Shown here in pieces: positions 51,318 to 63,328 of a stretch of DNA of 64,000 nt; position 1 is the first letter of the stretch, and each line of letters begins with the position of its first letter. The DNA lies in assembly GCF_021044825.1 (NCBI RefSeq), contig NZ_JAJNOC010000005.1, forward strand, positions 62,001-126,000, read 5' to 3'. The notes under the pieces are model-generated. The model worked only from the letters and a program-made list of their open reading frames with translations, ran no database searches and had not been told where the DNA came from. Made by a program: the position numbers and the translations under genes. Source of the stretch: Massilia phyllostachyos (GTDB lineage: Bacteria > Pseudomonadota > Gammaproteobacteria > Burkholderiales > Burkholderiaceae_D).

Positions 51318-51451
51318 GATGGGCACGCAAAGATTGTCGATGCTTGCTTGTTGACCTGCGATGAGGGTGGCGCAGCGCGTCGCTGGCTCAGTCCCGTGCC
51401 GAACAGGCCGAGGGCGTCGCCCAGGGCCGCGACATCCGGCGCCGCCTTCAT
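51314..51451 (-). CDS. 45-aa coupled mini-ORF between tssK and the membrane protein
   Basis: The start codon overlaps the tssK stop (ATGA at 51448-51451) and the stop codon overlaps the next start (ATGA at 51314-51317). It reads MKAAPDVAALGDALGLF...STIFACPS. Double overlap argues that it is translated and relays coupling. It may be the residue of a larger deleted gene. Confidence 0.5.
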   Translation of the reverse strand: MKAAPDVAALGDALGLFGTGLSQRRAAPPSSQVNKQASTIFACPS

Positions 51452-52788
51452 GCGGCGACGGCCAGCAGTTCGAGCCGCAGTTCCTTCATGCCGGCCGGGA
51501 CATAGATCGAGATCGATTGCGCCTTGAGCATGCGCTCATACATCGGCCCCTTCGCTTCCATCACGAAGTAGCAGGTTTCGGGCCGCACCGGCACCGCGGC
51601 CGGCAGTTGCGGCGCGTACTGCAGGCGCACGCCCGGCAGGGCCGAGAGCACGAACTTCTCGACATCGTCCGGCGCGCCGACCTTGAAGCGCAGCGGCACC
51701 ACGTCGACCAGTTCCACCGCCGGAATCGCAGCCGATACCGCGATGTAGAAGGTGGTCTTCTCGTCGATCTTGCCCGAATCGAGCGCCCCGATGTGGTAGG
51801 ACGGCCGCACTTCCGACAGCGCGATCGCGAAGTACTTCGAGGAGATCACCGTGTCGAGCAGTTCGCGAATGATGGCGTGCAGCTTGGCGAAGCAGGGGCC
51901 GGGGTCGCCGTGCTGGTAGGCCGGCAGGTCGCTCAATTGCCAGCTCTTGGAAAAGGTCATCAGGCCGCCGGCGACGTCGAGCAGTTCCTGGAACAATCGC
52001 TCCGGATGCAGGGCCGGATGCTGGAAGTTGTGGGTGAGTGTCGCGCAGGCGGAACTGGCCGTGTGCAGCAGCCAGAACGAGGCCATGTCGCCGGAGCGGA
52101 ACTCGACCACGTTGCGGCTCGGCTCGCGCTGGTGGCCGTACAGGGCCGCGACCTTGGCCTGCAGCGCGTCGAGCAGGCGGCGCAGCCCCTGGAACAGCGC
52201 CGGCGCGGCGCCCACCGACAGGGTCGGCGGCACGAAGGCGTCGTCCAGCTCGAAGCCGCCGGTGGACACGCGGCGCAGGCGCAGCAGCGGGAAGTGGATA
52301 TAGGAATCGCGCGGCTCGGCCTCCGACACCAGCCGCAGCGACTTCTTGAGGTAGGCCAGCTGCACCGACGCGGCCTGGGTGTAGAGGTCGGGCGTGTCCT
52401 GGTTGGCCTGCACGAAGCGGGCCGTGTTCGAGGCCTGGCCGGGCGGCGTGAAATTGCCGCTGAAGGGCTTCAGGCCGGGCAGGGCGATGTAATAGATGAT
52501 CGTCTGCTGGGTCGGCGGCAGCAGGCTCAGGTCGATCGAATCGGGCAGGGCGTCGACCTCGGGCGCCTCGACCAGCTCGCCGTCCTGGAAGCGCGCCGAC
52601 AGTCCCAGCAGGCGCAGCATGCCGCTGCCCAACGCCTCCTTGTCCACCTGCAGGTTCTCGACACCCCAGGCATAGGGATGGACCGCCTTGATGCTTCGAT
52701 ACAGGGCCTGTTCGTGGTAGTGGTCTTGCCGCTGAAAGTGCTGCGGCCGCAACAACAGGCCTTCGCCCCAAAGAACCTTGCTGGTCAT
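51448..52788 (-). CDS. tssK: Type VI secretion baseplate subunit TssK
   Basis: Encodes 446 aa from the ATG at 52788. The family start MTSKVLWGEGLLLRPQHFQRQDHYHE is unmistakable; the C-terminal receptor domain (LRLQYAPQLP, YFVMEAKGPMYERML) is complete. TssK trimers link the baseplate wedge (TssE-F-G) to the membrane complex. It is divergent from tssEFG across a 149-bp gap. Confidence 0.96.
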   Translation of the reverse strand: MTSKVLWGEGLLLRPQHFQRQDHYHEQALYRSIKAVHPYAWGVENLQVDKEALGSGMLRLLGLSARFQDGELVEAPEVDALPDSIDLSLLPPTQQTIIYYIALPGLKPFSGNFTPPGQASNTARFVQANQDTPDLYTQAASVQLAYLKKSLRLVSEAEPRDSYIHFPLLRLRRVSTGGFELDDAFVPPTLSVGAAPALFQGLRRLLDALQAKVAALYGHQREPSRNVVEFRSGDMASFWLLHTASSACATLTHNFQHPALHPERLFQELLDVAGGLMTFSKSWQLSDLPAYQHGDPGPCFAKLHAIIRELLDTVISSKYFAIALSEVRPSYHIGALDSGKIDEKTTFYIAVSAAIPAVELVDVVPLRFKVGAPDDVEKFVLSALPGVRLQYAPQLPAAVPVRPETCYFVMEAKGPMYERMLKAQSISIYVPAGMKELRLELLAVAA

Positions 52789-52937
52789 GCGCACCTCCCT
52801 CATGTTTGATCAAACGCCTCGAAGAAACATAACAACGAGCAAGGGTTTCCCATGTGAACTTGATCAAACGTTGGCAGGAGTTGGCGTGGCAACATCGCGT
52901 TTCGTGTTCACGAATGCGACAGTGCGAGGGGAGCGGG
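52789..52937. promoter_or_regulatory. Divergent control region between tssK and tssEFG
   Basis: 149 bp between the two baseplate transcription units. Dyad TTGATCAA occurs twice (52805 and 52859, the first as TTTGATCAAA). No confident -35/-10 pair could be chosen for either direction. Confidence 0.45.
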
Positions 52938-53438
52938 ATGAAGGGATATACGCCGGGCTTGTTCGACCGCCTGCTGGGGCTGCCGAACCGCGGGTCCGCC
53001 AGGCACGACGCGCAGCGTCTGACGGCGGAGGAACTGAAGGACACGGTCGCGCGCGACCTCGAGGCGCTGCTCAACACGCGCTCGAGCATTTCGGAAGGGG
53101 CGCTGGAGGCCTATCCCGAATGCAGCCGTTCGATGGTCACCTATGGCCTGAACGACTTCGCCGACCGCTGCCTGTCGAGTCCCACCGACCGCGCCGACAT
53201 CTGCGCCAGCATCGAGAACACCATCAGCCGCCACGAACCGCGCCTGCGCAATGTGCGCGCCAGCCTCGACCTGCAGGGCGACTCCGTGAACCGCCTGAAT
53301 TTCTCGATCACCGCGGTGCTGGTGGCCAGCACCGCGCAGGAGCCGGTGAACTTCGACGCGGTGCTCACGCCCTCGACCCTGCAGTACAGCATCAGCAAGG
53401 CCGGCAAACCGGCGCGCGCGGGCGGAGGCGGGGCATGA
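52938..53438 (+). CDS. tssE: Type VI secretion baseplate subunit TssE
   Basis: Encodes 166 aa from the ATG at 52938 (GAGGGGAGCGG upstream). The lysozyme-like gp25 fold signatures DLEALLNTRSSI, SMVTYGLNDFAD and I(x)RHEPRLRNVRA are present. It corresponds to phage T4 gp25 and nucleates sheath assembly. It overlaps tssF by ATGA. Confidence 0.94.
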   Translation: MKGYTPGLFDRLLGLPNRGSARHDAQRLTAEELKDTVARDLEALLNTRSSISEGALEAYPECSRSMVTYGLNDFADRCLSSPTDRADICASIENTISRHEPRLRNVRASLDLQGDSVNRLNFSITAVLVASTAQEPVNFDAVLTPSTLQYSISKAGKPARAGGGGA

Positions 53439-55282
53439 GCGTCGACCAGCTGCTGCCCTATTACGAAAGCGAACTGGCCTACCTGCGGCGCGACCTGCGC
53501 GAATTCGCCGGACGCTATCCGCGCATCGCCGGCCGCCTCCTGATCAGCGGCGAAGTGTGCGAAGACCCGCACACCGAGCGCATGATCGAGTCCTTCGCCC
53601 TGCTCAATGCGCGCATCGCGCGCCGGCTGGACGACGACTATCCCGAGTTCACCGAAGCCCTGTTCGAGGCGCTGTATCCGCATTACCTGCGGCCCTTCCC
53701 CTCGTGTTCGATCGCGCGCATGGACCTGGGCGGCGCGGCCGCGCAGTCCGGCCCCGGCACAGTCGCGCGCGGCACCCAGCTGAGCACGCGCGCGGTGCGC
53801 GGCGCCACCTGCACCTTCCGCACCGTGTATCCGGTCAGCGTGGCGCCGCTGGCCCTGAGCGCCGCGCGCTTCGCCGCCATCATCGAGGCGCCCGACGCCG
53901 CCCGCCTGCCGGGCAATGCCTCGTCCAGCATCAGCCTGGAGATTGCGCTCACGTCCGAGCAGGGTTCGCTCGAGCGCTGCGGCGTGCGGACCTTGCGCGT
54001 CTTCCTCGACGGCGAGCCGTCCTTTTGCGCGGCCCTGCGCGACGCGCTGTTCATGCGCAGCGTCGGCGCCTGGGTCGAGGCGGGCAGCAGCGGCGTCTGG
54101 CGCGCGCTGCCGGCGATGCCGGTGCGTCCGGCCGGTTTCGAGGATGGCGAATCGCTGATCGATTTTCCGGCGCGCTCGCACGCGGCGTATCGCCTGCTGA
54201 CCGAGTACTTCTGCTTTCCCGAGAAATTCAACTTCGTCGACATCGACCTGGCCGCACTGGCAAGCACGGTCCCGCCGGGCACGCGTTCCCTCACCCTGCA
54301 CCTGGCCTTGTCCGGCATCCGCTCGGACTCGAACCTGGCGCGCATGCTCGGCACCCTGTCGCCGAACAACGTGCTGCTGGGCTGCACGCCGGTGATCAAC
54401 CTGTTCCGCCAGCGCGGGGAGCCGATCCGCGTCACGCATACCAGCGCCAGCTATCCGGTGCTGGGCGACGCGCGCCGCGCCTATGCCTTCGAGGTCTATG
54501 CCATCGAGGCGCTGAACCTGGTGCGCCAGACGCCGCAGGGCGAATCGATCGTCGCCTTCCGCCCCTTCTATGCGCTGCACCACGCGCAGACGCCGGACGA
54601 CGCCGGCCACTACTACTGCGTGCGGCGCGACGAAGCGCTGGCGGAGCTGAGCCCCGGTTTCGAGACCCAGGTGTCGATCGTCGACATCGACTTCGACCCG
54701 GCCGAGATCGAGACCGACACCCTGAACGTCGAGCTGACCTGCACCAACCGCGACCTGCCGTCGCAACTGAGCTATGGCCAGCCGGGCGGCGACCTGTTCC
54801 TGGAAGGCGGCTCCAGCGTGCGCGCGATTTCCTTCCTGCGCAAACCGTCGAGCGCGCACCGCTTCGCACGCGGCCGCGGCGCCCACTGGCGCCTGGTCTC
54901 GCACCTGGCGCTGAACCACCTGTCCCTGATCGAGGGCGGCGTCGAAGCCTTCCGCGAGATGCTGGCCCTGTACGACCTGCCGCGCTCACCGTCCTCGCAG
55001 CGCCAGATCGGCGGCATCAAGAGCATCGCCCAGCAAGCCACCACCGCCTGGCTGGACGGGAACCCCTTCACCTGCCTGGTGCGCGGGGTCGAGGTACGGC
55101 TCGGCATCGACGAGGAAGCCTTCGTGGGCAGCGGCATCCATGCCTTCGCCGACGTGATCGCGCGCTTCCTGGCTCTCTACGTGCATGCGAACAGCTTCAC
55201 CCAGCTGGTGATCGTGTCCCACAAAACCGGAGAAGCGCTATTGACATGCGAGCCCCGCAGCGGCGATTTGCGCCTGCTGTAA
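53435..55282 (+). CDS. tssF: Type VI secretion baseplate subunit TssF
   Basis: Encodes 615 aa. The canonical N-terminus LLPYYESELAYLRRDLREFAGRYP and the AGRL...DPHTERMIESFALLNARIARRLDDD block define VasA/TssF, homologous to T4 gp6. The length is normal. It is translationally coupled to tssE (ATGA) and overlaps tssG by 37 bp. Confidence 0.96.
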   Translation: MSVDQLLPYYESELAYLRRDLREFAGRYPRIAGRLLISGEVCEDPHTERMIESFALLNARIARRLDDDYPEFTEALFEALYPHYLRPFPSCSIARMDLGGAAAQSGPGTVARGTQLSTRAVRGATCTFRTVYPVSVAPLALSAARFAAIIEAPDAARLPGNASSSISLEIALTSEQGSLERCGVRTLRVFLDGEPSFCAALRDALFMRSVGAWVEAGSSGVWRALPAMPVRPAGFEDGESLIDFPARSHAAYRLLTEYFCFPEKFNFVDIDLAALASTVPPGTRSLTLHLALSGIRSDSNLARMLGTLSPNNVLLGCTPVINLFRQRGEPIRVTHTSASYPVLGDARRAYAFEVYAIEALNLVRQTPQGESIVAFRPFYALHHAQTPDDAGHYYCVRRDEALAELSPGFETQVSIVDIDFDPAEIETDTLNVELTCTNRDLPSQLSYGQPGGDLFLEGGSSVRAISFLRKPSSAHRFARGRGAHWRLVSHLALNHLSLIEGGVEAFREMLALYDLPRSPSSQRQIGGIKSIAQQATTAWLDGNPFTCLVRGVEVRLGIDEEAFVGSGIHAFADVIARFLALYVHANSFTQLVIVSHKTGEALLTCEPRSGDLRLL

Positions 55283-56343
55283 TCGAGCGCCTGTTCCGCG
55301 AGCCCTACCGCTTCGAGTACTTCCAGGCGGTGCGCATGCTGGAGCTGTGGCTGCGCCGCCGCGGCCTGCGCGGCAAGGGCCTGGTGGCGGACCACCTGCG
55401 CTTCCAGAATTCGCTTTCGCTCGGTTTCCCGCCCAGCCAGGTCGAGGCCATCGTGGCCGAGCCGCGCGCGCTGGACGCCCCTGTCGGCGCGACCGCGCCG
55501 GCGCTCGCCGAGGCGCTGCGCGAGGGCGGCCTGAAGTACCTGCGCATCACGCCGGCCTTCATGGGCCTGCTGGGTTCCCAGGGCGTGCTGCCGCTGCACT
55601 ACACCGAGCGCATCGCCGAGCACCAGGCCCAGGCCCGGGGCGAGCCGGAAGCCGACGGCGCGCGCGCCTTTCTCGACGCCTTCTCGAACCGCTCGCTGGC
55701 CCTGTTCTACGAAGCCTGGCGCAAGTACCGGCTGGCGCTGCAGTACCGGCAGGGCAGCGAGGACGGCTTCCTCACGATCCTGCTCAGCCTCGCCGGCCTG
55801 GGCGACAAGGCGCTGCGCCGGCGCCTGGACGGCAGCGCGCAGGGCGCGGTGCTGGATGAGTCGCTGGCCTACTTCGCGGCCTCGTTGCGGCAGCGTCCGA
55901 GTTCGAGCGTGCAGCTGGCGCGGGTGCTGTCCGACTATTTCGGCGCGCAGGTCGTGGCCGAACAGTTCGTCGGCCGCTGGTACGAGGTGCCGCTGGCGCA
56001 GCAGACCCTGCTCGGCAGCGAGCGCGCCGTGCTCGGGGTCGGGACCATCGCCGGCGCGCGCGTCTGGCAGCGCGACCTGCGCCTGCGCCTGGTGGTCGGG
56101 CCGCTCGACCGCGCCGCCTTCAACGGCTTCCTGCCCGGCGGCCAGGCGGCGCGCGCGCTGCGCAGCATGCTGTCGATGTTCACCGGGGTGACGCTCGAAT
56201 ACGAGGTCGAGCTGGTGCTGCTGGCGGCGGACGTGCACAACCTGCGGCTGGACGGCGTGGACGGGCGGCTGGGGTGGGATGCCTACCTGGTCGAAGGCCT
56301 GCAAACGGAGGACCGGCGCGACGTGCGCTACGAATTGTTATAA
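55246..56343 (+). CDS. tssG: Type VI secretion baseplate subunit TssG
   Basis: Encodes 365 aa. The family start AVIERLFREPYRFEYFQAVRML, LRFQNSLSLGFPPSQ and GLLGSQGVLPLHYTE motifs are clear; homologue of T4 gp7/gp53. With two TssF and one TssE it forms a baseplate wedge. It is the last gene of the tssEFG unit. No hcp, vgrG, tssB/C or clpV follows. Confidence 0.95.
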   Translation: MRAPQRRFAPAVIERLFREPYRFEYFQAVRMLELWLRRRGLRGKGLVADHLRFQNSLSLGFPPSQVEAIVAEPRALDAPVGATAPALAEALREGGLKYLRITPAFMGLLGSQGVLPLHYTERIAEHQAQARGEPEADGARAFLDAFSNRSLALFYEAWRKYRLALQYRQGSEDGFLTILLSLAGLGDKALRRRLDGSAQGAVLDESLAYFAASLRQRPSSSVQLARVLSDYFGAQVVAEQFVGRWYEVPLAQQTLLGSERAVLGVGTIAGARVWQRDLRLRLVVGPLDRAAFNGFLPGGQAARALRSMLSMFTGVTLEYEVELVLLAADVHNLRLDGVDGRLGWDAYLVEGLQTEDRRDVRYELL

Positions 56344-56347
56344 CGGT

Positions 56348-56752
56348 TTACGCCTTGAGCGCGCGCTCAAGGTCCACGCGCAGCATGTAGGCCGTCGGCG
56401 TCAAGCCCTTGTCGCCCGGCGTGTAGAAGACCCCCGGCAGCACGCCATCCTCTTCCAGCTGCGGCAGCAGGTCGTTCAGCAGGTCGTCCAGCCCAAACGC
56501 CTGCGGCTCGTAGCCGTCCCACTCGAACTCGGCGCACAGGTCGGCGAATTCGCTGGCCGGCCACATGGCGAACACCAGCGTGCCGTCGTCGGTCTTGGCC
56601 AGCGCCCAGCCGTCGCGGTACAGGCCCCAGACCTCGCCGCTCGCGGCCACGCCGGCCACGAAGCGCTGGTAGCGCTGGGTGGCCGGCAAGGTGACGACGT
56701 CGGCCAGCTGCTGGGCGCCCTGCTTGATTGCTGAAAGTGTCTGCTCGCTCAA
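56348..56752 (-). CDS. DUF2750 protein
   Basis: Encodes 134 aa from a TTG start with AAGGAAA six bases upstream; a longer ATG form would add 31 unlikely residues. The DUF2750 signature [24 protein letters not shown] and the acidic [20 protein letters not shown] are present. Family function unknown. It converges on tssG with only 4 bp between the stops. Confidence 0.82.
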   Translation of the reverse strand: MSEQTLSAIKQGAQQLADVVTLPATQRYQRFVAGVAASGEVWGLYRDGWALAKTDDGTLVFAMWPASEFADLCAEFEWDGYEPQAFGLDDLLNDLLPQLEEDGVLPGVFYTPGDKGLTPTAYMLRVDLERALKA

Positions 56753-56859
56753 GATGGTTTCCTTTGTCCGTGCCAGGGCAGGATACGCCACATCGCGATC
56801 CGGTGGCGCAGGCGCGATCAAGGCGACGTACAATCGGCGGCACACTCGAGGAGGCAGGC

Positions 56860-57684
56860 ATGGACACGGTAGCGCACGGATACTTCAGCGATTTCGGCGC
56901 CGCCCTGCGCTACTGGCGCGGCAAGCGCGGCGTCAGCCAGCTGCGCCTGGCGCTGGACGCCGGCATCTCGCAGCGCCACCTGAGCTTCCTGGAGACCGGC
57001 AGGGCCCAGCCCGGGCGCGAGCTGATCCTCAAGCTCGGCCCCGTGCTCGACATCCCGCTGCGCCAGCGCAACGCCATGCTGCTGGCGGCCGGCTTCGCCC
57101 CGGCCTACCGCGAGCGCAGCCTGTCGGACCCGGAGCTCGGCGCGGTGATGCAGGCGCTCGACTTCATGCTGGCGCAGCAGGCGCCGTATCCGGCCCTGGT
57201 GGTCGACCGCCTGTGGAACCTGGTGATGGCGAACGACCCGGCGGCCCACATGATGCGCCTGTTCCTCGGCCTGCCGCTGCACGCGCCGATCCCGCGCGAC
57301 GGCTCGGTCAACGTCCTGAAACTGATCCTGGATCCGGACGGCCTGCGCCGCTGCCTGGTGAACTGGGAAGAGGTCTGCACCGACCTGCTGCAGTGGGTGC
57401 AGCGCGAGGCGATGGGCGATGGCCCCGGCAGCGAGGCGAGCGTCCTGCTGGACGAATTGATGGCGCTGCCCGGCATCGCGGGAGCCGCCAGCCAGCCGAA
57501 CCTGGAGCGGCGCGCCCTGCCCTTCCTGCCGCTCAGGCTCAGGAAGGACGACGTCGAACTGAACCTGTTCACCACCATCACCACGCTCGGCACGCCGCAC
57601 GACGTCACGGTGCACGAGCTGCGCCTCGAATCCTTCTTCCCGGCGGACGAAGCGAGCCGGTGCTGGTTCCAGTCCCAGGCATGA
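56860..57684 (+). CDS. XRE-family regulator with MmyB-like ligand domain
   Basis: Encodes 274 aa from the ATG at 56860 (GAGGAGG-like site upstream). An N-terminal HTH (residues 12-70, [29 protein letters not shown]) is followed by the MmyB PAS-like ligand-binding domain (about 100-270). MmyB-type regulators bind fatty acids or similar ligands. It is followed by ynfA with 38 bp between. Confidence 0.92.
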   Translation: MDTVAHGYFSDFGAALRYWRGKRGVSQLRLALDAGISQRHLSFLETGRAQPGRELILKLGPVLDIPLRQRNAMLLAAGFAPAYRERSLSDPELGAVMQALDFMLAQQAPYPALVVDRLWNLVMANDPAAHMMRLFLGLPLHAPIPRDGSVNVLKLILDPDGLRRCLVNWEEVCTDLLQWVQREAMGDGPGSEASVLLDELMALPGIAGAASQPNLERRALPFLPLRLRKDDVELNLFTTITTLGTPHDVTVHELRLESFFPADEASRCWFQSQA

Positions 57685-57722
57685 GGATAAGATGGCGGTT
57701 TTCCCCACCCCGCCACCCACGC

Positions 57723-58070
57723 ATGCCTGTCGACCTGATCCCCTTTGGCCGCACCGCCGGCCTCTACTTCCTCACCGCGATCGCCGAACTGCTCGGCTGC
57801 TACCTTCCGCTGCTGTGGCTGACCGGGAAGGGATCGATCTGGCTGCTGTTGCCGGCCGCCCTCAGCCTGACGGTCTTCGTGTGGCTGCTCACCCTGCATC
57901 CGGCCGCCAGCGGGCGCGTGTACGCTGCCTATGGCGCGGTCTACATCGCCACCGCGATCGGCTGGCTGGCCGTGGTGGACGGCGTCGAGCCGGTGTGGAG
58001 CGACTACCTCGGCGTGGCGCTGGCGCTGGCCGGCGCCGCCGTCATCGCGCACGGCCACCGCCCGGCCTGA
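57723..58070 (+). CDS. ynfA: UPF0060/YnfA-family membrane protein
   Basis: Encodes 115 aa with four membrane helices. The start [20 protein letters not shown] and the [20 protein letters not shown] segment are typical. YnfA proteins are SMR-like and some act as small drug or cation exporters. Confidence 0.92.
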   Translation: MPVDLIPFGRTAGLYFLTAIAELLGCYLPLLWLTGKGSIWLLLPAALSLTVFVWLLTLHPAASGRVYAAYGAVYIATAIGWLAVVDGVEPVWSDYLGVALALAGAAVIAHGHRPA

Positions 58071-58074
58071 GGAT

Positions 58075-60777
<2,703 letters not shown>

Positions 60778-60829
60778 GTCCTTGTTGGGGTCCGGAAAGT
60801 ATAGCTGCTAGGGCGGCAAATTCATCGAA

Positions 60830-60884
60830 TTTCTCACCGTCTGTCACGCATTTGTTACCTGATTGTCACAAGGTCGTCATTTTC
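60830..60884 (+). promoter_or_regulatory. Pho box (PhoB operator) upstream of phoX
   Basis: Consecutive 11-bp repeats CTGTCACGCAT, TTGTTACCTGA, TTGTCACAAGG and TCGTCATTTTC (60841-60884), plus a weaker fifth copy at 60830. Each starts with a TGTCA-like core, the direct-repeat pattern recognised by phosphorylated PhoB. It lies 48 bp before the phoX start, in the normal activator position. Confidence 0.8.
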
Positions 60885-60931
60885 CCTTCTTACCATGCTC
60901 GGACATTTCCTAACAACCAACAGGATCATCC

Positions 60932-63193
60932 GTGAACAAGCCGACCGACCTCGCACGCATCGACCACCATGACATCGATACGAACGTTTCGTCGAACGAA
61001 CAATTCAGCACCGTCCTCGAAGCCCGCCTGAGCCGCCGCAGCCTGCTGCGCGGCGGCGCCGCCACCGCGGCCACCGCGTTGCTGGGCGCCATCGGCCTGA
61101 GCGGATGCGGCGGCTCCGACCACGACGACCCGGTCACCGCGCCTACGCCGGGCGGCAACACCACGCCGCCGGCGCCGGCCGAGAAGCTGCTCGGCTTCAC
61201 CGCCGTCTCCAAGAGCCTGGCCGATACGGTCGTCGTCCCGGCCGGCTACACCGCCAGCGTGATCTACGCCCTGGGCGACCCGCTGACCGCGAACACGCCG
61301 GCGTTCAAGAACGACGGCACCGACACCGACTTCGAGAACCGCGCCGGCGACCACCACGACGGCATGGAATTCTTCGCCCTGTCCGCCACCAACGGCCCGT
61401 CGACCACCGTCAACGACCGCGGCGTGCTGGTGATGAACCACGAAGCCACCACCGACGAGAAGTTCGCCTCCTTCTTCGTGCACGCCACCGGCGGCACCAT
61501 GAGCCTGCCGCGCCCGGCCGCGGAAGTGGATAAGGAGATGGCGCTGCACGGCCTGTCCGCGGTCGAAGTGCGCGCAGCCGCCGGCAAGTGGAGCTATGTG
61601 AAGGACTCAAGCCTGAACCGCCGCGTGCACCAGCAGACCGACGTCGAGCTCTCGGGCCCGGTGCGCGGCAATGCGCTGGTGGTCACCAAGTACTCGCCGA
61701 ACGGCAGCAAGATCCGCGGCACCCTGAACAACTGTGGCACCGGCAGGACCCCGTGGAACACCTATCTGTCGGGCGAAGAAAACTGGTCGGGTTACTTCAC
61801 CCGCGCCAGCACGGACGATACCGCGCGCGGCAACGACAAGAGCGTCACTTCGCTCAAGCGCTACGGCCGCGATGCCGGCGCGGCTTCGCGCCACGGCTGG
61901 GAAACCGGCGGCACGGACGACAAGTACCAGCGGTGGGACATTAGCAAGAAGGGCGCTTCGACCACCGGTACCGACGACTACCGCAACGAAATGAACGGCA
62001 TGGGCTACATCGTCGAGATGGACGCTTTCGACAAGACCAAGGCCATCAAGAAGCGCACCGCGCTGGGCCGCTTCGCCCACGAGAGCGCCGTCTTCGGCAA
62101 ACCGGTGGTCGGCCAGCCGCTGGCGGTCTACATGGGCGACGACTCGCGCAACGAATACATCTACAAATTCGTCTCGACCGCGGTGTGGGCGGCCGCCGAC
62201 GCGACCCCGACCGACCGCGTCGCCACCGGCGACAAATACCTCGACAGCGGCAAGCTGTACGTCGCCAAGTTCAACGCCGACGGCAGCGGCAGCTGGATCG
62301 AGCTGTCGATCAGCAATCCGCTGATCGCGGCCTACGCCGGCTACAAGTTCGCCGACCAGGCCGACGTGCTGGTCAACGCACGCCTGGCGGGCGACGCCGT
62401 CGGCGCGACCAAGATGGACCGCCCGGAATGGTGCTCGGTGCACCCGGCCACTGGCGAGATCTACTTCACGCTGACCAACAACAGCAACCGCCGCGTCGAG
62501 CCGAGCGGCGCGAGCCAGGCCGCGCCGGACGGTCCGAACCCGCGCGTCTACACCGACATGAAGGGCACCACCGCGCAGGCGGGCAACCCGAACGGCCACG
62601 TCATCCGCGTCAAGGAAGGCAGCGCGGGGTCGACCGCTTCCAGCTTCACTTGGGACGTCTACCTGTTCGGCGCCGAATCGGGCGCGGACGCCGCGAAGGT
62701 CAACCTGTCGGGCCTCACCGCCGACCAGGACTTCTCGAGCCCGGACGGCCTGGCCTTCACCGCCTCCACCGGCCTGTGCTGGATCCAGACCGACGACAGC
62801 GCCTACACCGACGTCACCAACTGCATGATGCTGGCCGGGATCCCGGGCCAGGTCGGCGACGGCAAGAAGGTCACCCTGAGCCACGCGCGCGCCAACGGCA
62901 CCAGCCTGAACGTGGACACCTACGTCGGCAAGGCCGCCACCGCCGACACGCTCAAGCGCTTCCTGGTGGGCCCGGCGGGCTGCGAGATCACCGGCATCGC
63001 CGAGACCCCGGACGGCAAGGCGCTGTTCATCAACATCCAGCACCCGGGCGAAGGCACCGCGGCCGCCAACGTGGGCGATCCGACCAAGTACGTCAGCCAG
63101 TGGCCGGCGAACGCGGGCTACGGCGCCGGCAAGCGTCCGCGCTCGGCGACCATCGTCATCACCAAGAACGACGGGGGCCGTATCGGCACCTGA
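60932..63193 (+). CDS. phoX: PhoX-family alkaline phosphatase (DUF839), Tat-exported lipoprotein
   Basis: Encodes 753 aa from a GTG with AGGA upstream. The N-terminus has a twin-arginine motif (SRRSLLRGG, Arg35-Arg36) and a lipobox LSGC with Cys59, so it is Tat-exported and probably lipid-anchored. The DUF839 body contains FALGRFAHESA-like and YMGDDSRNEYIYKF blocks of PhoX, the Ca/Fe-dependent monoesterase. It releases phosphate from organic esters during starvation, consistent with the Pho box. Confidence 0.9.
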   Translation: MNKPTDLARIDHHDIDTNVSSNEQFSTVLEARLSRRSLLRGGAATAATALLGAIGLSGCGGSDHDDPVTAPTPGGNTTPPAPAEKLLGFTAVSKSLADTVVVPAGYTASVIYALGDPLTANTPAFKNDGTDTDFENRAGDHHDGMEFFALSATNGPSTTVNDRGVLVMNHEATTDEKFASFFVHATGGTMSLPRPAAEVDKEMALHGLSAVEVRAAAGKWSYVKDSSLNRRVHQQTDVELSGPVRGNALVVTKYSPNGSKIRGTLNNCGTGRTPWNTYLSGEENWSGYFTRASTDDTARGNDKSVTSLKRYGRDAGAASRHGWETGGTDDKYQRWDISKKGASTTGTDDYRNEMNGMGYIVEMDAFDKTKAIKKRTALGRFAHESAVFGKPVVGQPLAVYMGDDSRNEYIYKFVSTAVWAAADATPTDRVATGDKYLDSGKLYVAKFNADGSGSWIELSISNPLIAAYAGYKFADQADVLVNARLAGDAVGATKMDRPEWCSVHPATGEIYFTLTNNSNRRVEPSGASQAAPDGPNPRVYTDMKGTTAQAGNPNGHVIRVKEGSAGSTASSFTWDVYLFGAESGADAAKVNLSGLTADQDFSSPDGLAFTASTGLCWIQTDDSAYTDVTNCMMLAGIPGQVGDGKKVTLSHARANGTSLNVDTYVGKAATADTLKRFLVGPAGCEITGIAETPDGKALFINIQHPGEGTAAANVGDPTKYVSQWPANAGYGAGKRPRSATIVITKNDGGRIGT

Positions 63194-63230
63194 TGGCAGC
63201 ACCCTTTCCGTGATGTGATTCCCTTGGGGC

Positions 63231-63262
63231 TGGACGCGCAAGCGTCCGGCCCGTTTTTTCGT
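63231..63262 (+). terminator. Intrinsic terminator of phoX
   Basis: GGACGC, loop GCAA, GCGTCC, then GGCCCG and TTTTTT. Confidence 0.8.
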
Positions 63263-63328
63263 CCAGCGCAAGAAGCATCGCGCGCAGGCATGCCAGCATG
63301 GTCGGTAGAGCGATTCACGGAGCCCGCC

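Noticed and set aside
52860..52895. Possible sigma54 promoter (TGGCAGGAGTTGGCG) before tssE
   Set aside because: The -12 element is out of register by one base with the TTGCA consensus; too weak to call.
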